Both the position numbers and the translations under genes were made by a program. A stretch of 64,000 bases of DNA from assembly GCF_016900315.1 (NCBI RefSeq), contig NZ_JACSNQ010000007.1:1-64000 (forward strand). The letters run 5' to 3'. Every line of letters begins with the position of its first letter. Position 1 is the first letter of the stretch. The DNA comes from Olsenella profusa. GTDB lineage: Bacteria > Actinomycetota > Coriobacteriia > Coriobacteriales > Atopobiaceae. Below, one piece after another: positions 35,897 to 44,958 of the stretch. The notes beneath the pieces were generated by a model. It had not been told where the DNA came from. It saw only the letters and a list, made by a program, of their open reading frames with translations, and ran no database searches.

Positions 35897-37282
35897 CTAC
35901 ACCTTCTCGCCGAACTCCAGGTAGGTGATCTGCTCGAGGTCGCGGTAGCCCGCGGGCAGCGCCTCCTCGTCGCCGAGGTCGAACCACGTGCCGCTCGCGT
36001 CGCGCACGCCCATGAGGCTCATCGCCGACGCGTCGCCGTAGGCCACGACCTGTGCCTTCTGCAGGTCGGTGAGCGGCGCACCCAGGGCGTGCAGCGCGAG
36101 GGCGACCACGTTGGAGGCGCTCGCCCGCACCTGCTCGGACACCTGGTCGCTGCCGGCCACGTCGTAGTTGGCCCACAGCAGGTAGGTCGTCTCGTAGATG
36201 CGGCGGGTGTGGTCGGGCTCGGCCTCGCCCGCAAACACCGCGTCGTTCACCCACTGGCCGACGTAGGACTGGTGGTCGCCCAGGAAGAGCACCGCCACCG
36301 GGCGGTCCAGGCCCCGCAGCGCGGCCATGAACTCCTCGAGCGCGCGGTCGCTCTCCTCGACGCAGGCCAGGTACTTGGGGAGCTGCGCGTTCGAGTCGTC
36401 GTCGAACCCCGCGACGGCGTAGCGCGGCACCCCCCGAGGTTGTTCTGGTTGTAGGCGGAGTGGTTCTGCATCGTGAGGTCGTAGATCAGCTGCGGGCCGG
36501 CGTCGGCCTGCAGCAGCTCGAGGATGCGGGAGAAGGTCGCCGCGTCCGAGACGCCGCTGTGGTACCACGGCGCGCCCTCGAAGTCGTCGATGTCGAGGAA
36601 CTCCTGGAAGCCGAGGTCGGGATAGACGACGGAGCGGTTGTAGTTGGTCGCGAGGTTGGGGTGCATGGCGACCGTGGCGTAGCCCAGCGCGTCGAACTGG
36701 CGGGGCAGGCTGGGCGCCTCGGAGAGGTCGAAGAACGAGAAGGGGTAGACCCCCTGGCCCACGAGCCCCAGCGAGACCCCGCACAGGAGCTCGAACTCGG
36801 TGTTGCAGGTGCCGCCGCCGGCCGTGGAGACCGCGAGCGACCCGCGCATGACGGCGTCGCCGACGGAGTTGTAGCGCACGGGGCCCGCGTAGCCCCACGT
36901 CGCGCCCGAGAGCGCGCTGAGGTCCGAGAACGACTCGTCCACGATGACGACGAGCGCCGGCTGCGTCTCGGCGAACTGCTGCTCGGCGGCCACGCGGGCG
37001 GGGTCCGCGCCCGGGCCCTCGTCGTAGGCGGTGGCGTAGCGGGCGGCGAGCTCGCGGGCGCCCTTCTCGGTGTAGCCCTTGGGCGGCCGCATCGCCATGC
37101 TCTGCGCGAGCTTGACGAACGACGGGACGAAGCCGTTGGCGTGGCAGTCGTCGAGCGGGCTCCAGGCGTTGACGTTGACCCCGAGGTCGTCGGCGTAGCT
37201 CGGGACCACGACCGCCGCGGCGAGCAGAGCCGCGCAGCCGACGCCAGCGCCGCGACGCGGAAGAGAGGCGGGGATGCAGCGC
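35897..37282 (-). pseudogene. Truncated, frameshifted LTA-synthase-like paralogue
   Basis: Homologous to the 709-aa protein at 24026-26155 over its extracellular domain (VPSYADDLGVN, SAGGGTCNTEFELLCG, HPNLATNYNRSVVY, LTMQNHSAYNQNN, FLGDHQSYV, LEQITYLEFGEKV). The ~250-residue membrane region is missing: homology begins after an in-frame stop at about 37283, with only one hydrophobic stretch left. A second lesion is the run of six C/G at 36431-36436, where LG changes frame to VPRYAV; one extra base would restore it. The product could not be anchored normally, so I treat it as a pseudogene, next to an IS remnant that may have caused the loss. Confidence 0.78.
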
Positions 37283-37318
37283 TAGGAGCATGCAGAGAGA
37301 GAGTGATTGGAGCGAGGG

Positions 37319-37957
37319 ATGAGAGTAAAGATCTACCGAGGGGGCTGCGATGTGGAGACCCACGAGATACCCCCGCTCGTCGGGAGAACGATTACGCGAG
37401 ACGGGATCGAGGTCGGGACCGAGAGACTGGACTGTGGCAGCGAGTCCGAGGCCGAGGCCGACGACGTCGCCGACATCATCGAGCGGTTCACATTTTCGCC
37501 CGAGAAGGGCGGTGTGCTCAGGCGGCTGGTGCGAAAGTGGGAGCGATCTGATGAGGGCTGGCGGCATGTGGACCGCGTGGCGAACGGAACGTTCGACATG
37601 GTGATCATTGCCCCCGAGGAGACTGAGGCGATCACCCGCATCGACGTCGACGACGTCCAGGCGTGGCCCGAGGAGGACACCGGGGGCGGGCGTCTCGGCG
37701 ATGGAGCTGGCGCGCCAGCTCGGCGTCTCGGAGCGCACGGCCGGCTACGTCGTGCTGCGCCTGCGCGGCGCCATGGCAAGATCGGAGTCCGTTCAAGCGG
37801 CTTGACGGGACCGTCGAGGTGGACGAGATGTGCCTCGGCGCCACCGTCCCGGGCAGGGTCGGGCGCGGCTGCGAGAAGGCGCCCCTGCTCGTCGCTGCCG
37901 AGGCCGCGGGGCCCGGCGGCCCCGGGCGCTGCTCGGCGAGGGTCGCCTCGGACGTGA
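37319..37957 (+). pseudogene. Hypothetical gene whose 3' end is replaced by an IS fragment
   Basis: Begins MRVKIYRGGCDVETHEIPPL with SD GCGAGGG and reads sensibly for about 120 residues (acidic region ESEAEADDVADIIERFTFSPEK, then VANGTFDMVIIAPEETEAI). From about 37680 the frame runs, out of phase, through transposase DNA and becomes low-complexity Arg/Ala/Pro sequence until a stop at 37957. The native C-terminus is therefore lost. Family not recognised. Confidence 0.5.
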
Positions 37958-38448
37958 CGGCGGGCAGCTACCGCGAGTTCTGCCGCCTCCACGTGGGCGT
38001 GCTCGCGCGCGTGCGCTTCGACGGCTTCCTGCCGATCGGCTGCGCGCTCGCCTCGTGGCCGCGCGCCGAGGCGGGGCGCACGCCGTCAGGCGGCTCGCCC
38101 GGGACGTGGCTGCGCCTCGCCCACAAGGTGATATCGAACCTGCGCGCCTACGTCCAGGGGACCTACCACGGTCTGTCGGCAACGAGGCTGCAGGGGGCGG
38201 TGGACGAGTTCTGCTGGAGGTACTCCCACCGCGCCCCGGGAGGGCCCGGCATCGCCTCGGAGCTGCTGGGCGACGCGGTCCGGGGCCACACGCCGCGCGC
38301 CGAGCTCCTCTCCTCGACGTTCGCGGCCCAGGGGCCGGGCGGGAGGATCAGGAACGCGAGGAGGGAGAAGAGGGAGAACGAGGAGTGGGTGGCGAGGGCG
38401 ACGGCGAAGGCGATCGGGGAGAGGGCGGCCGACTATGCCTCTCGTTAG
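37680..38448 (+). mobile_element. IS1595-type (ISXO2-like) transposase remnant
   Basis: Fragments of one transposase: SAMELARQLGVSERTAGYVV (helix-turn-helix) in one frame, a frameshift near 37790, then DGTVEVDEMCLGA (first catalytic Asp) and HKVISNLRAYVQGTYHGLSA with DEFCWRYSHR, the C-terminal part that normally follows the catalytic region. The N-terminal zinc-ribbon, the central catalytic segment and obvious terminal inverted repeats are missing, so the element is dead. The internal deletion and frameshift indicate long residence. Confidence 0.75.
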
Positions 38449-38453
38449 GGGCC

Positions 38454-38842
38454 ACAACCCGGCTTTTCGGTGCACTTGATGCGGGTGTGGCTTCCTTCTC
38501 GGTGCACTCCGCAGGTGCACTCCCCGGGTGCACCCGCCTGCCAGTGCACCTAGCGTCAACGGGGCTGTTTCTAGTGCACTTAGCGCTGTTCCGGCGTACT
38601 TCTCAGTGCACTTAGTGCGGCATCCCGGCCTCTCGGTGCACCTGACACGGGCGTGGCTTCCTTCTCGGCGCACTCCGCAGGTGCACTCCTCAAGTGCACT
38701 CACCCGTCAGTGCACTTGACGTCAAAACCCGGCTTTTCGGTGCACTTGACGCAGATTTGGCGCCTCTCGCGGTGCACTTGACGGGTGCACTTAGCAATCG
38801 GGCCCAGTGCGCGCGCTTGGCGGGTGCACCTGGCGGGTACAC
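38454..38842. repeat. GTGCAC-type extragenic repeat array, copy B
   Basis: GTGCAC occurs at 38470, 38502, 38515, 38528, 38544, 38574, 38606, 38636, 38681, 38694, 38710, 38740, 38772, 38785 and 38824, with one-base variants at 38668, 38806 and 38837. The block 38454-38619 is repeated, diverged, as 38620-38785 with a constant offset of 166 bases. Spacings follow 32-13-13-16-30-32-30. The 469-base gap 38449-38917 contains no gene. Confidence 0.9.
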
Positions 38843-38917
38843 CTAACGCCCGCGAGCACGAGCGCCGGGTGCCCGGACGCCCAAGCACCCGTGCGCCAGC
38901 CCATCCCGAACCGCCCC

Positions 38918-39535
38918 CTACGCCCCCAGCGTCAGTAACCCGGCGCAGGGCGACATGCGCTCGAAGGTGAGGCCCGGCAGGGCGTCCCTGAGCTCGTCGT
39001 AGACGAAGTAGACCTCGTCCGAGTCCCAGCGCTCCCCCGCCTCGGCGCGGCACGCCTCCAGCTCGGCGCGCGTCGCAAACGCGACGTCGCCCACGTAGAG
39101 CCGGCCGCCCTCGGCAAGAAGCCCGACGAGCTGGCGAAGAAGCGCGACCTTCCCCGCGTCATCCAGGTGGTGCAGCGAGTAGGTGGCCACGATCGCGTCA
39201 TAGCGCCGCCGACGAATCTCATCTGCGACTCCGCCCGAGAAGTCGCCCTGGAAGAGGTGCGCGCCGGGCATGCGCCCCTGGGCGAGCTCCACCATGCGAC
39301 CCGAGAAGTCCTCGCCCCAGACCTCGCACCCGGCGTCGTAGAGGCGCGCGGTCAGCGTGCCCGTGCCAAAGCCCACGTCGAGCACCCTCCGCGCGCCCGC
39401 GGCCAGCACGCGCCGCTCGATGGTGCCCAGTACGCGCTCGTAGCCCGCAAACGGGTATGAGCCCTCCTCGTCCGATTGCTCCACGCTCGCGTCATAGCCG
39501 TCCGCCCACGCGTCGAAGTCCTTCTCGCCCAGCAC
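38918..39535 (-). CDS. SAM-dependent methyltransferase
   Basis: A 205-aa class I methyltransferase: motif I VLDVGFGTGTLTARLYDAG, motif II VWGEDFSGRMVELAQ, motif post-I YDAIVATYSLHHLDD. The start FDAWADGYDASVEQSDEEGSYPFAGYERVL resembles the YxeZ/YrrT-type AdoMet methyltransferases of Gram-positives, which have been linked to methionine/S-adenosyl recycling, but the substrate is open. I chose the GTG at 39535 with SD GGAGGG; the frame is open further upstream. The second to fourth codons lie in a GTCCTTCTC motif (39519-39527), giving GEKD. Confidence 0.82.
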   Translation of the reverse strand: MLGEKDFDAWADGYDASVEQSDEEGSYPFAGYERVLGTIERRVLAAGARRVLDVGFGTGTLTARLYDAGCEVWGEDFSGRMVELAQGRMPGAHLFQGDFSGGVADEIRRRRYDAIVATYSLHHLDDAGKVALLRQLVGLLAEGGRLYVGDVAFATRAELEACRAEAGERWDSDEVYFVYDELRDALPGLTFERMSPCAGLLTLGA

Positions 39536-39909
39536 GCGCCCTCCTCGGTCCTGTCCTCCTTGGGAGAAGGATAGCCCAACGGGGCGCCGACCCGCATGCC
39601 TCATGTCGGAGACGCGTCGCACGAATCATCTGCCTGTGCTCCGGTAAATAAATATTCGTATCTCCTGAAAAACAGCAGGTCGCGAGCTCCCGGGAGCTTC
39701 GACGACGGCCATCATCACCCTTTTGCAAGGGTAATGAACCCGCTGGGGGCGTCGACCGAAAGCTAACAAACCGCCCGAAGGCCCCGCCAGCAGAGTCGCC
39801 CCAACGCAGCCCGCCCCGTCCGTGACGCTCGCGTAGAAAGGCGCGCGCCCCGGCGCCGCGGCTGGTAGAGCACCAACCCGTCGGGACGAATCGCGTAACG
39901 GGAGACACC
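39536..39909. other. Intergenic region with a small hairpin
   Basis: No gene is seen in these 374 bases. 39640-39670 is markedly AT-rich (TAAATAAATATTCGT) and may carry a promoter. A hairpin with arms ACCCTT and AAGGGT lies at 39717-39732. Confidence 0.4.
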
Positions 39910-40380
39910 ATGGGCAAGACGCCGGAGGCCGGCACAACGAAGCGCCCGTACTTTGGGTACGGCTCCAACCTTGACAGGGACGGCATGGTCGGGCGCTGCC
40001 CGGACGCCGAGTACCTGGGCGTGGCGCGCCTGGAGGGATGGACGTTCTGGATGGACTCCAACGGCTACGCCACCATCGAGCCTGACGGCGGCTCCGTCGA
40101 GGGCACCCTCTGGCTCATTAGCGAGAAGGACGTGGCGCTGCTCGACGACTACGAGGGCATCGACCGCGGGCTCTACGAGAAGCGCGAGGTCGACGTCGTG
40201 CGCGAGGGAACGGGCGAGGCCGTCCGCGCGCTCGTCTACGTCTCGCTCAGGCCGCCGCTCACGATGGAGACCTTCCGCCGGGAGTACCTGGAGGACATCC
40301 GCGATGCCGCGGTGGAGCTCGGGCTGAACGAGGCCACGCAGGCGAGAATCGCGCAGGTGCGCGTCACCGAGGACCGCTAG
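39910..40380 (+). CDS. Gamma-glutamylcyclotransferase-like (AIG2/GGCT fold) protein
   Basis: A 156-aa protein with the substrate-binding YFGYGSNLD loop near residue 17 and the acidic catalytic region LLDDYEGIDRGLYEKREVDV, where E of DYEG is the expected catalytic residue. Family members release 5-oxoproline from gamma-glutamyl compounds, but bacterial ones are mostly uncharacterised. It starts at the ATG with SD GGAGA, and contains a GAGAAGGAC motif in frame (40123-40131, SEKDVA). Monocistronic and convergent with the flippase gene. Confidence 0.82.
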   Translation: MGKTPEAGTTKRPYFGYGSNLDRDGMVGRCPDAEYLGVARLEGWTFWMDSNGYATIEPDGGSVEGTLWLISEKDVALLDDYEGIDRGLYEKREVDVVREGTGEAVRALVYVSLRPPLTMETFRREYLEDIRDAAVELGLNEATQARIAQVRVTEDR

Positions 40381-40397
40381 CTCGCGCTCCCTCGGGG

Positions 40398-41843
40398 CTA
40401 CTTCTTCGCGGCCTTCTCCCCCGCCGCGACGCCCTTCTCCCCCGCGGCCTTCTTCGCGGCGGCCGCCGCCTTGCCGGCGGCGATGCGCGCCTCCACGTCG
40501 GAGCCGCCCTTGCCACCGTGCGCGCCCTTCGCGCCCGTGCCGCCGGAGACCGTGACCTTCTTCTTGCCCGGCTTGACCGTGACGCCACCGCGCGCCGCGG
40601 AGCGCCTGCCGCCGCCGGGCCCGGAGCCCGCGCCGCCCACGAAGCCCCGCACGCGCTTCCACGCGCGCCGCACGCGGCGGTTGATGGACTCGCCGCTCGT
40701 GGAGCGCATGCCCATGCACGGCGCCGCGATGAGCACCGGCAGCAGGTACTCCACCGCACGCCAGATCACGAAGCCGGCCGAGAGGTGTACGCCGTACATC
40801 CGCCCGAAGAGGTAGGCAAAGCCCACCTCGGCGCCGCCCGTACCGCCCGGCAGCGGCACCGCGTTGATGAGCAGCTCGAGCATCGAGCCGGAGGCCAGGC
40901 ACACCAGGAAGTCCGCGTCCCCGCCGAAGGAGCGCAGCACGAACCACGGCAGCGCGTACATGCAGCCCAGCTGCAGCAGCGTCACGAGCATCGTGGCCAC
41001 CATCTCGCGCACGTTGGCAGCCGAGCGCTTGAACGCGGCGGAGAACATCGCCACCTGCGTGTTGACGACCTCGTAGTACTGCTCGTACTTCTCGTCCTTG
41101 AGCCACTTGCGACGGTTGGCAAAGCGCAGCGCCCAGTTGCCGACGGCCACCACCGGCCGGGGGAACAGGCACAGGAAGAGCATGCCGCCCACCTGCACCA
41201 CCTTGAAGCCAAAGAGGAAGGCGCCGATCAGCGTGACGTCGCCGAAGGTCTGGTAGAAGTAGCCGCCGCAGAAGACGAGCATGATGGCCGCGAAGACACC
41301 CTCGCCGGCCTCGTAGAGCACCGTGCGCGTGAAGTTGAGCGCACTCGCCTCGCCCACCGAGAGCCCGGCGCGCGTGAGGCGGTAGATCTGCGCGGGCGGG
41401 GCGCCGGCGCTGTTGGGCGTGAGGCGCATGAAGAAGACGCCCGAGGCCTCCACACTCATGAGGTCGCGGATGCCCACGGGGTTGTCGGGGTCGGCGGCCA
41501 CGGAGAGCACGTAGGCCAGCACGCCGAAGACGTAGTAGAACAGAAAGCACACCACGCCCGCGACGACCCAGGCCGTGTCCACGCCGGCAAGCGACGTCAC
41601 GAACTCGTCCACCTGGCCGGTGAGGACCAGGTAGAGCGCATAGGCGATCACCACGAAGCCCAGGAACACGAGCGTCTTGCGCACCTGGCCCAGCGACTTC
41701 TTGTCCGCGGCGCGGTCCTCGGCGTTGACGGTGCGCACCGCGGAGACCTTCAGGGCGACCTTCTTGCCGGCCGCCTTGGCGCCCGCCGCCGGCGTGGCCG
41801 GCCTCGCCTTCTTGGGGCTCTCCTGCTCTGCTGCCACCCGCAC
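40398..41843 (-). CDS. Lysylphosphatidylglycerol-synthase-type flippase-like membrane protein (UPF0104)
   Basis: A 481-aa polytopic protein of the AglD/MprF-N-terminal family. A charged N-terminal stretch (about 55 residues) precedes seven or eight membrane segments (e.g. TLVFLGFVVIAYALYLVLTG, WVVAGVVCFLFYYVFGVLAYV); the family motif region LTPNSAGAPPAQIYRLTRAG and PLPGGTGGAEVGFAYLFG is well kept. The last 90 residues are a Lys/Ala/Gly-rich cytoplasmic tail (KKVTVSGGTGAKGAHGGKGG). There is no synthase domain, so it probably flips or scrambles a lipid. GTG start at 41843. Confidence 0.85.
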   Translation of the reverse strand: MRVAAEQESPKKARPATPAAGAKAAGKKVALKVSAVRTVNAEDRAADKKSLGQVRKTLVFLGFVVIAYALYLVLTGQVDEFVTSLAGVDTAWVVAGVVCFLFYYVFGVLAYVLSVAADPDNPVGIRDLMSVEASGVFFMRLTPNSAGAPPAQIYRLTRAGLSVGEASALNFTRTVLYEAGEGVFAAIMLVFCGGYFYQTFGDVTLIGAFLFGFKVVQVGGMLFLCLFPRPVVAVGNWALRFANRRKWLKDEKYEQYYEVVNTQVAMFSAAFKRSAANVREMVATMLVTLLQLGCMYALPWFVLRSFGGDADFLVCLASGSMLELLINAVPLPGGTGGAEVGFAYLFGRMYGVHLSAGFVIWRAVEYLLPVLIAAPCMGMRSTSGESINRRVRRAWKRVRGFVGGAGSGPGGGRRSAARGGVTVKPGKKKVTVSGGTGAKGAHGGKGGSDVEARIAAGKAAAAAKKAAGEKGVAAGEKAAKK

Positions 41844-41994
41844 GCTCCCGACGTCCAGAAAACTACCCAGTCAGACTAGTGTAGCGCGCCGGCGAGAAGG
41901 ACGCCTGCCGGAGGGCGGCGAGCGGCGGTGCCCACCGAGTCTCTACGCCCCGGAAGCCGGCCGCGCCGACGCGCCGGCCCCGGGCCGCCCGCGC

Positions 41995-42474
41995 CTACTC
42001 CTCCGCGCACCAGCCGCGCCCCACGTCGACCCAGCCACGCGCCCGCGAGAAGCGCTCGAGCTCGTCCAAGGTGAGCTCGATGGCGGAGTTGGAGCTGCCG
42101 GCGGCGGGCCAGACGGTCTCGAAGCGCCGCAGGCTCTCGTCGAGCCACACCTCCACGCCGTCGTTGACGCCGAAGGGACACACGCCACCCACCGCGTGCC
42201 CCACGAGCTCCGCGGCCTGGTCGGCTGAGAGCATCTTGGCCTTGGTGTGGAAGGTGGCCTTGAACGCGGCGTTGTTGACGCGCGCGTCCCCAGCAAGGAC
42301 CACCAGCGTGGGCGTGTCCCCCACCATGAAGCTCAGCGTCTTGGCGATGCGCGCCGGCTCGGTGCCCACGGCACGAGCGGCAAGCTCCACCGTGGCGCTC
42401 GACTGGTCGAACTCCCGGATGCGCCCCTCGGCGCCAAACTGCGCGAGGTACGCGCGGACCCGCTCTATCGACAT
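41995..42474 (-). CDS. YbaK/EbsC-family aminoacyl-tRNA deacylase
   Basis: A 159-aa single-domain protein: N-terminal helix RVRAYLAQFG, the block ARIAKTLSFMVGDTPTLVVLAGDARVN with the catalytic Lys of the YbaK/ProX fold (AKTL), and GGVCPFGVNDGVEVWLDESL, which is the family's GG.sP.g.... motif. Such proteins hydrolyse mischarged tRNA (for example Cys-tRNA-Pro or Ala-tRNA-Pro). It follows the mnmA gene in the same direction, 58 bases away. The gap before the flippase carries a GAGAAGGAC motif at 41894-41902. Confidence 0.88.
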   Translation of the reverse strand: MSIERVRAYLAQFGAEGRIREFDQSSATVELAARAVGTEPARIAKTLSFMVGDTPTLVVLAGDARVNNAAFKATFHTKAKMLSADQAAELVGHAVGGVCPFGVNDGVEVWLDESLRRFETVWPAAGSSNSAIELTLDELERFSRARGWVDVGRGWCAEE

Positions 42475-42532
42475 GCTTCCTCCCCCGTGTCAGGCCCGGG
42501 GGCGCCCGTGCGTCCCCCGGCCATGTGTCTCC

Positions 42533-43645
42533 CTAGGCCGCACCGAGCGACCCCGGGCCTCCCCCTCTGCGCCCCCGCTGCACGATGCCGCCGCCGAGGC
42601 AGCAGAGCCCGTCGTAGACCACGGCAGACTGCCCGGGAGCCACGGTGCGCACCGGTTCGTCGAAGCGCAGCGTGGCCGTCCCGTCCGGCCCCACGGCGAG
42701 AAGGACCTCGCGCAGCTCGCCGGTGTGGCGCGTCCGCACGAGGTAGCGCCCCTCCGCGGGCGGCTCGCCTGAGACCCAGCGCGTGTCGGCGAGCGCGAGC
42801 TCGCGCGTGAAGAGCGCCGGGCTGTCATGGTCGGCCGTGACGTAGACGACGTTCTTCTCGACGTCGGTGGAAACCACGTAGCGCGCCGGGCCGCCCCCGA
42901 GGTCGAGCCCCTTGCGCTGGCCCACGGTGAAGAGGAAGGCGCCGTCGTGGCGGCCGAGCACCCGGCCGCTCTCCCACTCCACGATGTCGCCGGCGCGCCG
43001 CTCCAGCGCGTCGAGCAGGAAGGTGCGGATGCCCACCGGACCCACGAAGCAGATGCCGTCGGAGTCCGGCTTGTTCTCCACGCCCAGGCCGCGCTCGGCG
43101 CACATGCGGCGCACCTCGGCCTTGCTCGCGATGTCCCCCACCGGCAGGAGCGCGCGGGAGAGCGCCTCCTCGCCCACGCGCCACAGGAAGTAGGTCTGGT
43201 CCTTGTGCTCGTCCCGCGCGCGCAGCAGGCGCACGCGGCCGTCCTGGCCGCGCTCCACACGCCCGTAGTGGCCCGTGGCCACGAAGTCCGCCCCGCGCTC
43301 CAGGGCGCGCTCGGCGAACGTGCCGAACTTGATCGTCTGGTTGCACATGACGTCGGGGTTGGGGGTGTAGCCGTGGGCGTAGGCGTCCACGAGGTAGTCC
43401 ACCACCGTGGATCGGTACTCCTCCTCGAAGTCCCAGACCTCGAGCTCCACGCCCAACGTCACGGCCACGCGCTCGGCATCGGCGAGCTCGTCGGCCCAGG
43501 GGCAGCGAAAGCCCGGCAGGTCGCGCGACCAGTTGCGCATGTAGACGGCCGTGACATCGTAGCCGGCCTCCACCAAAAGCGCGCAGGCCAGCGCCGAGTC
43601 CACGCCGCCGGAGAGGCCGCAGAAGACGCGCGCGCCGCCGCTCAT
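42533..43645 (-). CDS. mnmA: tRNA-specific 2-thiouridylase MnmA
   Basis: A 370-aa enzyme that thiolates U34 of tRNA Lys/Glu/Gln. The N-terminal PP-loop GLSGGVDSALACALL binds ATP; PNPDVMCNQTIKFG carries the first catalytic Cys and SDGICFVG the second. GHYGRVER, KDQTYFLWRV and GQRKGLDLGG are further family signatures. Start ATG at 43645 overlaps the cysteine desulfurase stop (ATGA), giving the usual sulfur donor-thiolase pair. A short Gly/Arg-rich C-terminal extension follows the barrel. Confidence 0.95.
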   Translation of the reverse strand: MSGGARVFCGLSGGVDSALACALLVEAGYDVTAVYMRNWSRDLPGFRCPWADELADAERVAVTLGVELEVWDFEEEYRSTVVDYLVDAYAHGYTPNPDVMCNQTIKFGTFAERALERGADFVATGHYGRVERGQDGRVRLLRARDEHKDQTYFLWRVGEEALSRALLPVGDIASKAEVRRMCAERGLGVENKPDSDGICFVGPVGIRTFLLDALERRAGDIVEWESGRVLGRHDGAFLFTVGQRKGLDLGGGPARYVVSTDVEKNVVYVTADHDSPALFTRELALADTRWVSGEPPAEGRYLVRTRHTGELREVLLAVGPDGTATLRFDEPVRTVAPGQSAVVYDGLCCLGGGIVQRGRRGGGPGSLGAA

Positions 43646-44958
43646 CGCACGGCCCCCTGGCCCGCCCACTGGGCGCGCAGCGCGCGCACCCGCGCCCCCT
43701 GGCCCGCGTCGTCCAGGCCCAGGCGGGCCATCTCGGCGCGCACGCAGCGCACGATGGCCGCGGCGGCAAAGTCCACGTCCGCCTCCGTCGTCGGGCGCCC
43801 CAGCGTGAGGCGCAGGCTCCCCTCGGCGAGCGGCCGGGGCATGCCGATGGCGTCGAGCACGTGGGAGACGCGCATGCGGCTTGCCGCGCAGGCCGAGCCC
43901 GTGCCCACGCTCACCCCCATGCGCTCCAGCGCGATCACGAGCCGACGTGCCTCGATCCCCGCAAAGGCGACGCTCAGCAGGCCCGGCAGACAGCGCTTGG
44001 GGTTGGAGGGCCCGGACGCCACCGTCCACGGCAGCTCGGCGAGAAGCGCGCGGCGCAGCCGCTCGCGCAGGGCGGCAAGGCGGCGCACCTCGTCCGCGCG
44101 GCGCTCGCACGCGAGCTCGAACGCGCGCGCAAACCCCACGACGCCCGCCACGTTCTCCGTCCCGGAGCGCACGCCGCCCTCCTGGCCGCCGCCGTAGACG
44201 AGCGGGCGCAGCCGCACGTCGTCGGAGGCGTAGAGGGCGCCCACCTGCTTGGGCCCGTAGAGCTTGGCGGCCGAGAGCGTCATCAGGTCGACCCCGAGCG
44301 AGCTCACGTTCACCGAGAGCGCGCCGGCCGCCTGGGAGGCGTCCGTGTGCAGGTAGAGGGGGGTCCTCTCGCCCGCCTCAAGGCGCCGGGCGCGCTCTGC
44401 GGCCACCACGCGCGAGATCTCGCGCACCGGCTGCACGCAGCCCAGCTCCCCGTTTGCGAGCTCCACGGAGACGAGCTCGGTGTCCGGGCGGATGGCGCGC
44501 GCCACCGCCGCGGGGTCAACGATCCCGTCCGCGCCCACGCGCACCGTGCGGCGCGCGTGGGTGGAGGCGCAGGCGAGCACGCTCTCGTGCTCGATGGCGT
44601 CCACCACCACGTGGCCCTCCACGGCCGCGAAGGCGAGGTTGTTGGCCTCGGTGGCGCCGGCCGTGAAGACCACGTTGTCCGGGCGCGCCCCGATGAGGCG
44701 GGCCACGGTCCCGCGGGCACGCTCGACGTCGTCGCGCACCTCGCGAGCGCGCGCGTAGGGCGCCGAGGGGTTCCAGAACCGCTCCGTGAGGTAGGGCAGC
44801 ATCACGGCGGCCACCTCGGGGTCGACCGGCGTGGCGGCCGCGTAGTCAAGGTAGACCTCGCGCACCGGGGCGCCGGCGCCGGGGGCGGCGGGGGTGCCAC
44901 ACGCAGCCCGCAGGTCCTTCTCGCCCTCCGGCCGCAGGTCCTTCTCGCCGGGCGTCAC
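43642..44958 (-). CDS. iscS: Cysteine desulfurase (IscS/NifS)
   Basis: A 438-aa PLP enzyme supplying sulfur for tRNA thiolation. VREVYLDYAAATPVDPEVAAVM near residue 33 begins the conserved fold; TAGATEANNLAF, HTDASQAAG and LSAAKLYGPKQVGALY (PLP Lys in SAAK) follow, and GGGQEGGVRSGTENVAGVVGFA is typical. GTGSACAASRM contains the loop Cys. The first ~30 residues are an unusual extension, GEKDLRPEGEKDLRAACGTP, encoded by two copies of the GAGAAGGAC repeat. The GTG start overlaps the upstream stop by 4 bases. Confidence 0.93.
   Translation of the reverse strand: MTPGEKDLRPEGEKDLRAACGTPAAPGAGAPVREVYLDYAAATPVDPEVAAVMLPYLTERFWNPSAPYARAREVRDDVERARGTVARLIGARPDNVVFTAGATEANNLAFAAVEGHVVVDAIEHESVLACASTHARRTVRVGADGIVDPAAVARAIRPDTELVSVELANGELGCVQPVREISRVVAAERARRLEAGERTPLYLHTDASQAAGALSVNVSSLGVDLMTLSAAKLYGPKQVGALYASDDVRLRPLVYGGGQEGGVRSGTENVAGVVGFARAFELACERRADEVRRLAALRERLRRALLAELPWTVASGPSNPKRCLPGLLSVAFAGIEARRLVIALERMGVSVGTGSACAASRMRVSHVLDAIGMPRPLAEGSLRLTLGRPTTEADVDFAAAAIVRCVRAEMARLGLDDAGQGARVRALRAQWAGQGAVR

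Noticed and set aside
36431-36436. Phase-variable G tract in a functional gene
   Set aside because: The gene also lacks its whole membrane domain, so it is more likely a decaying pseudogene.
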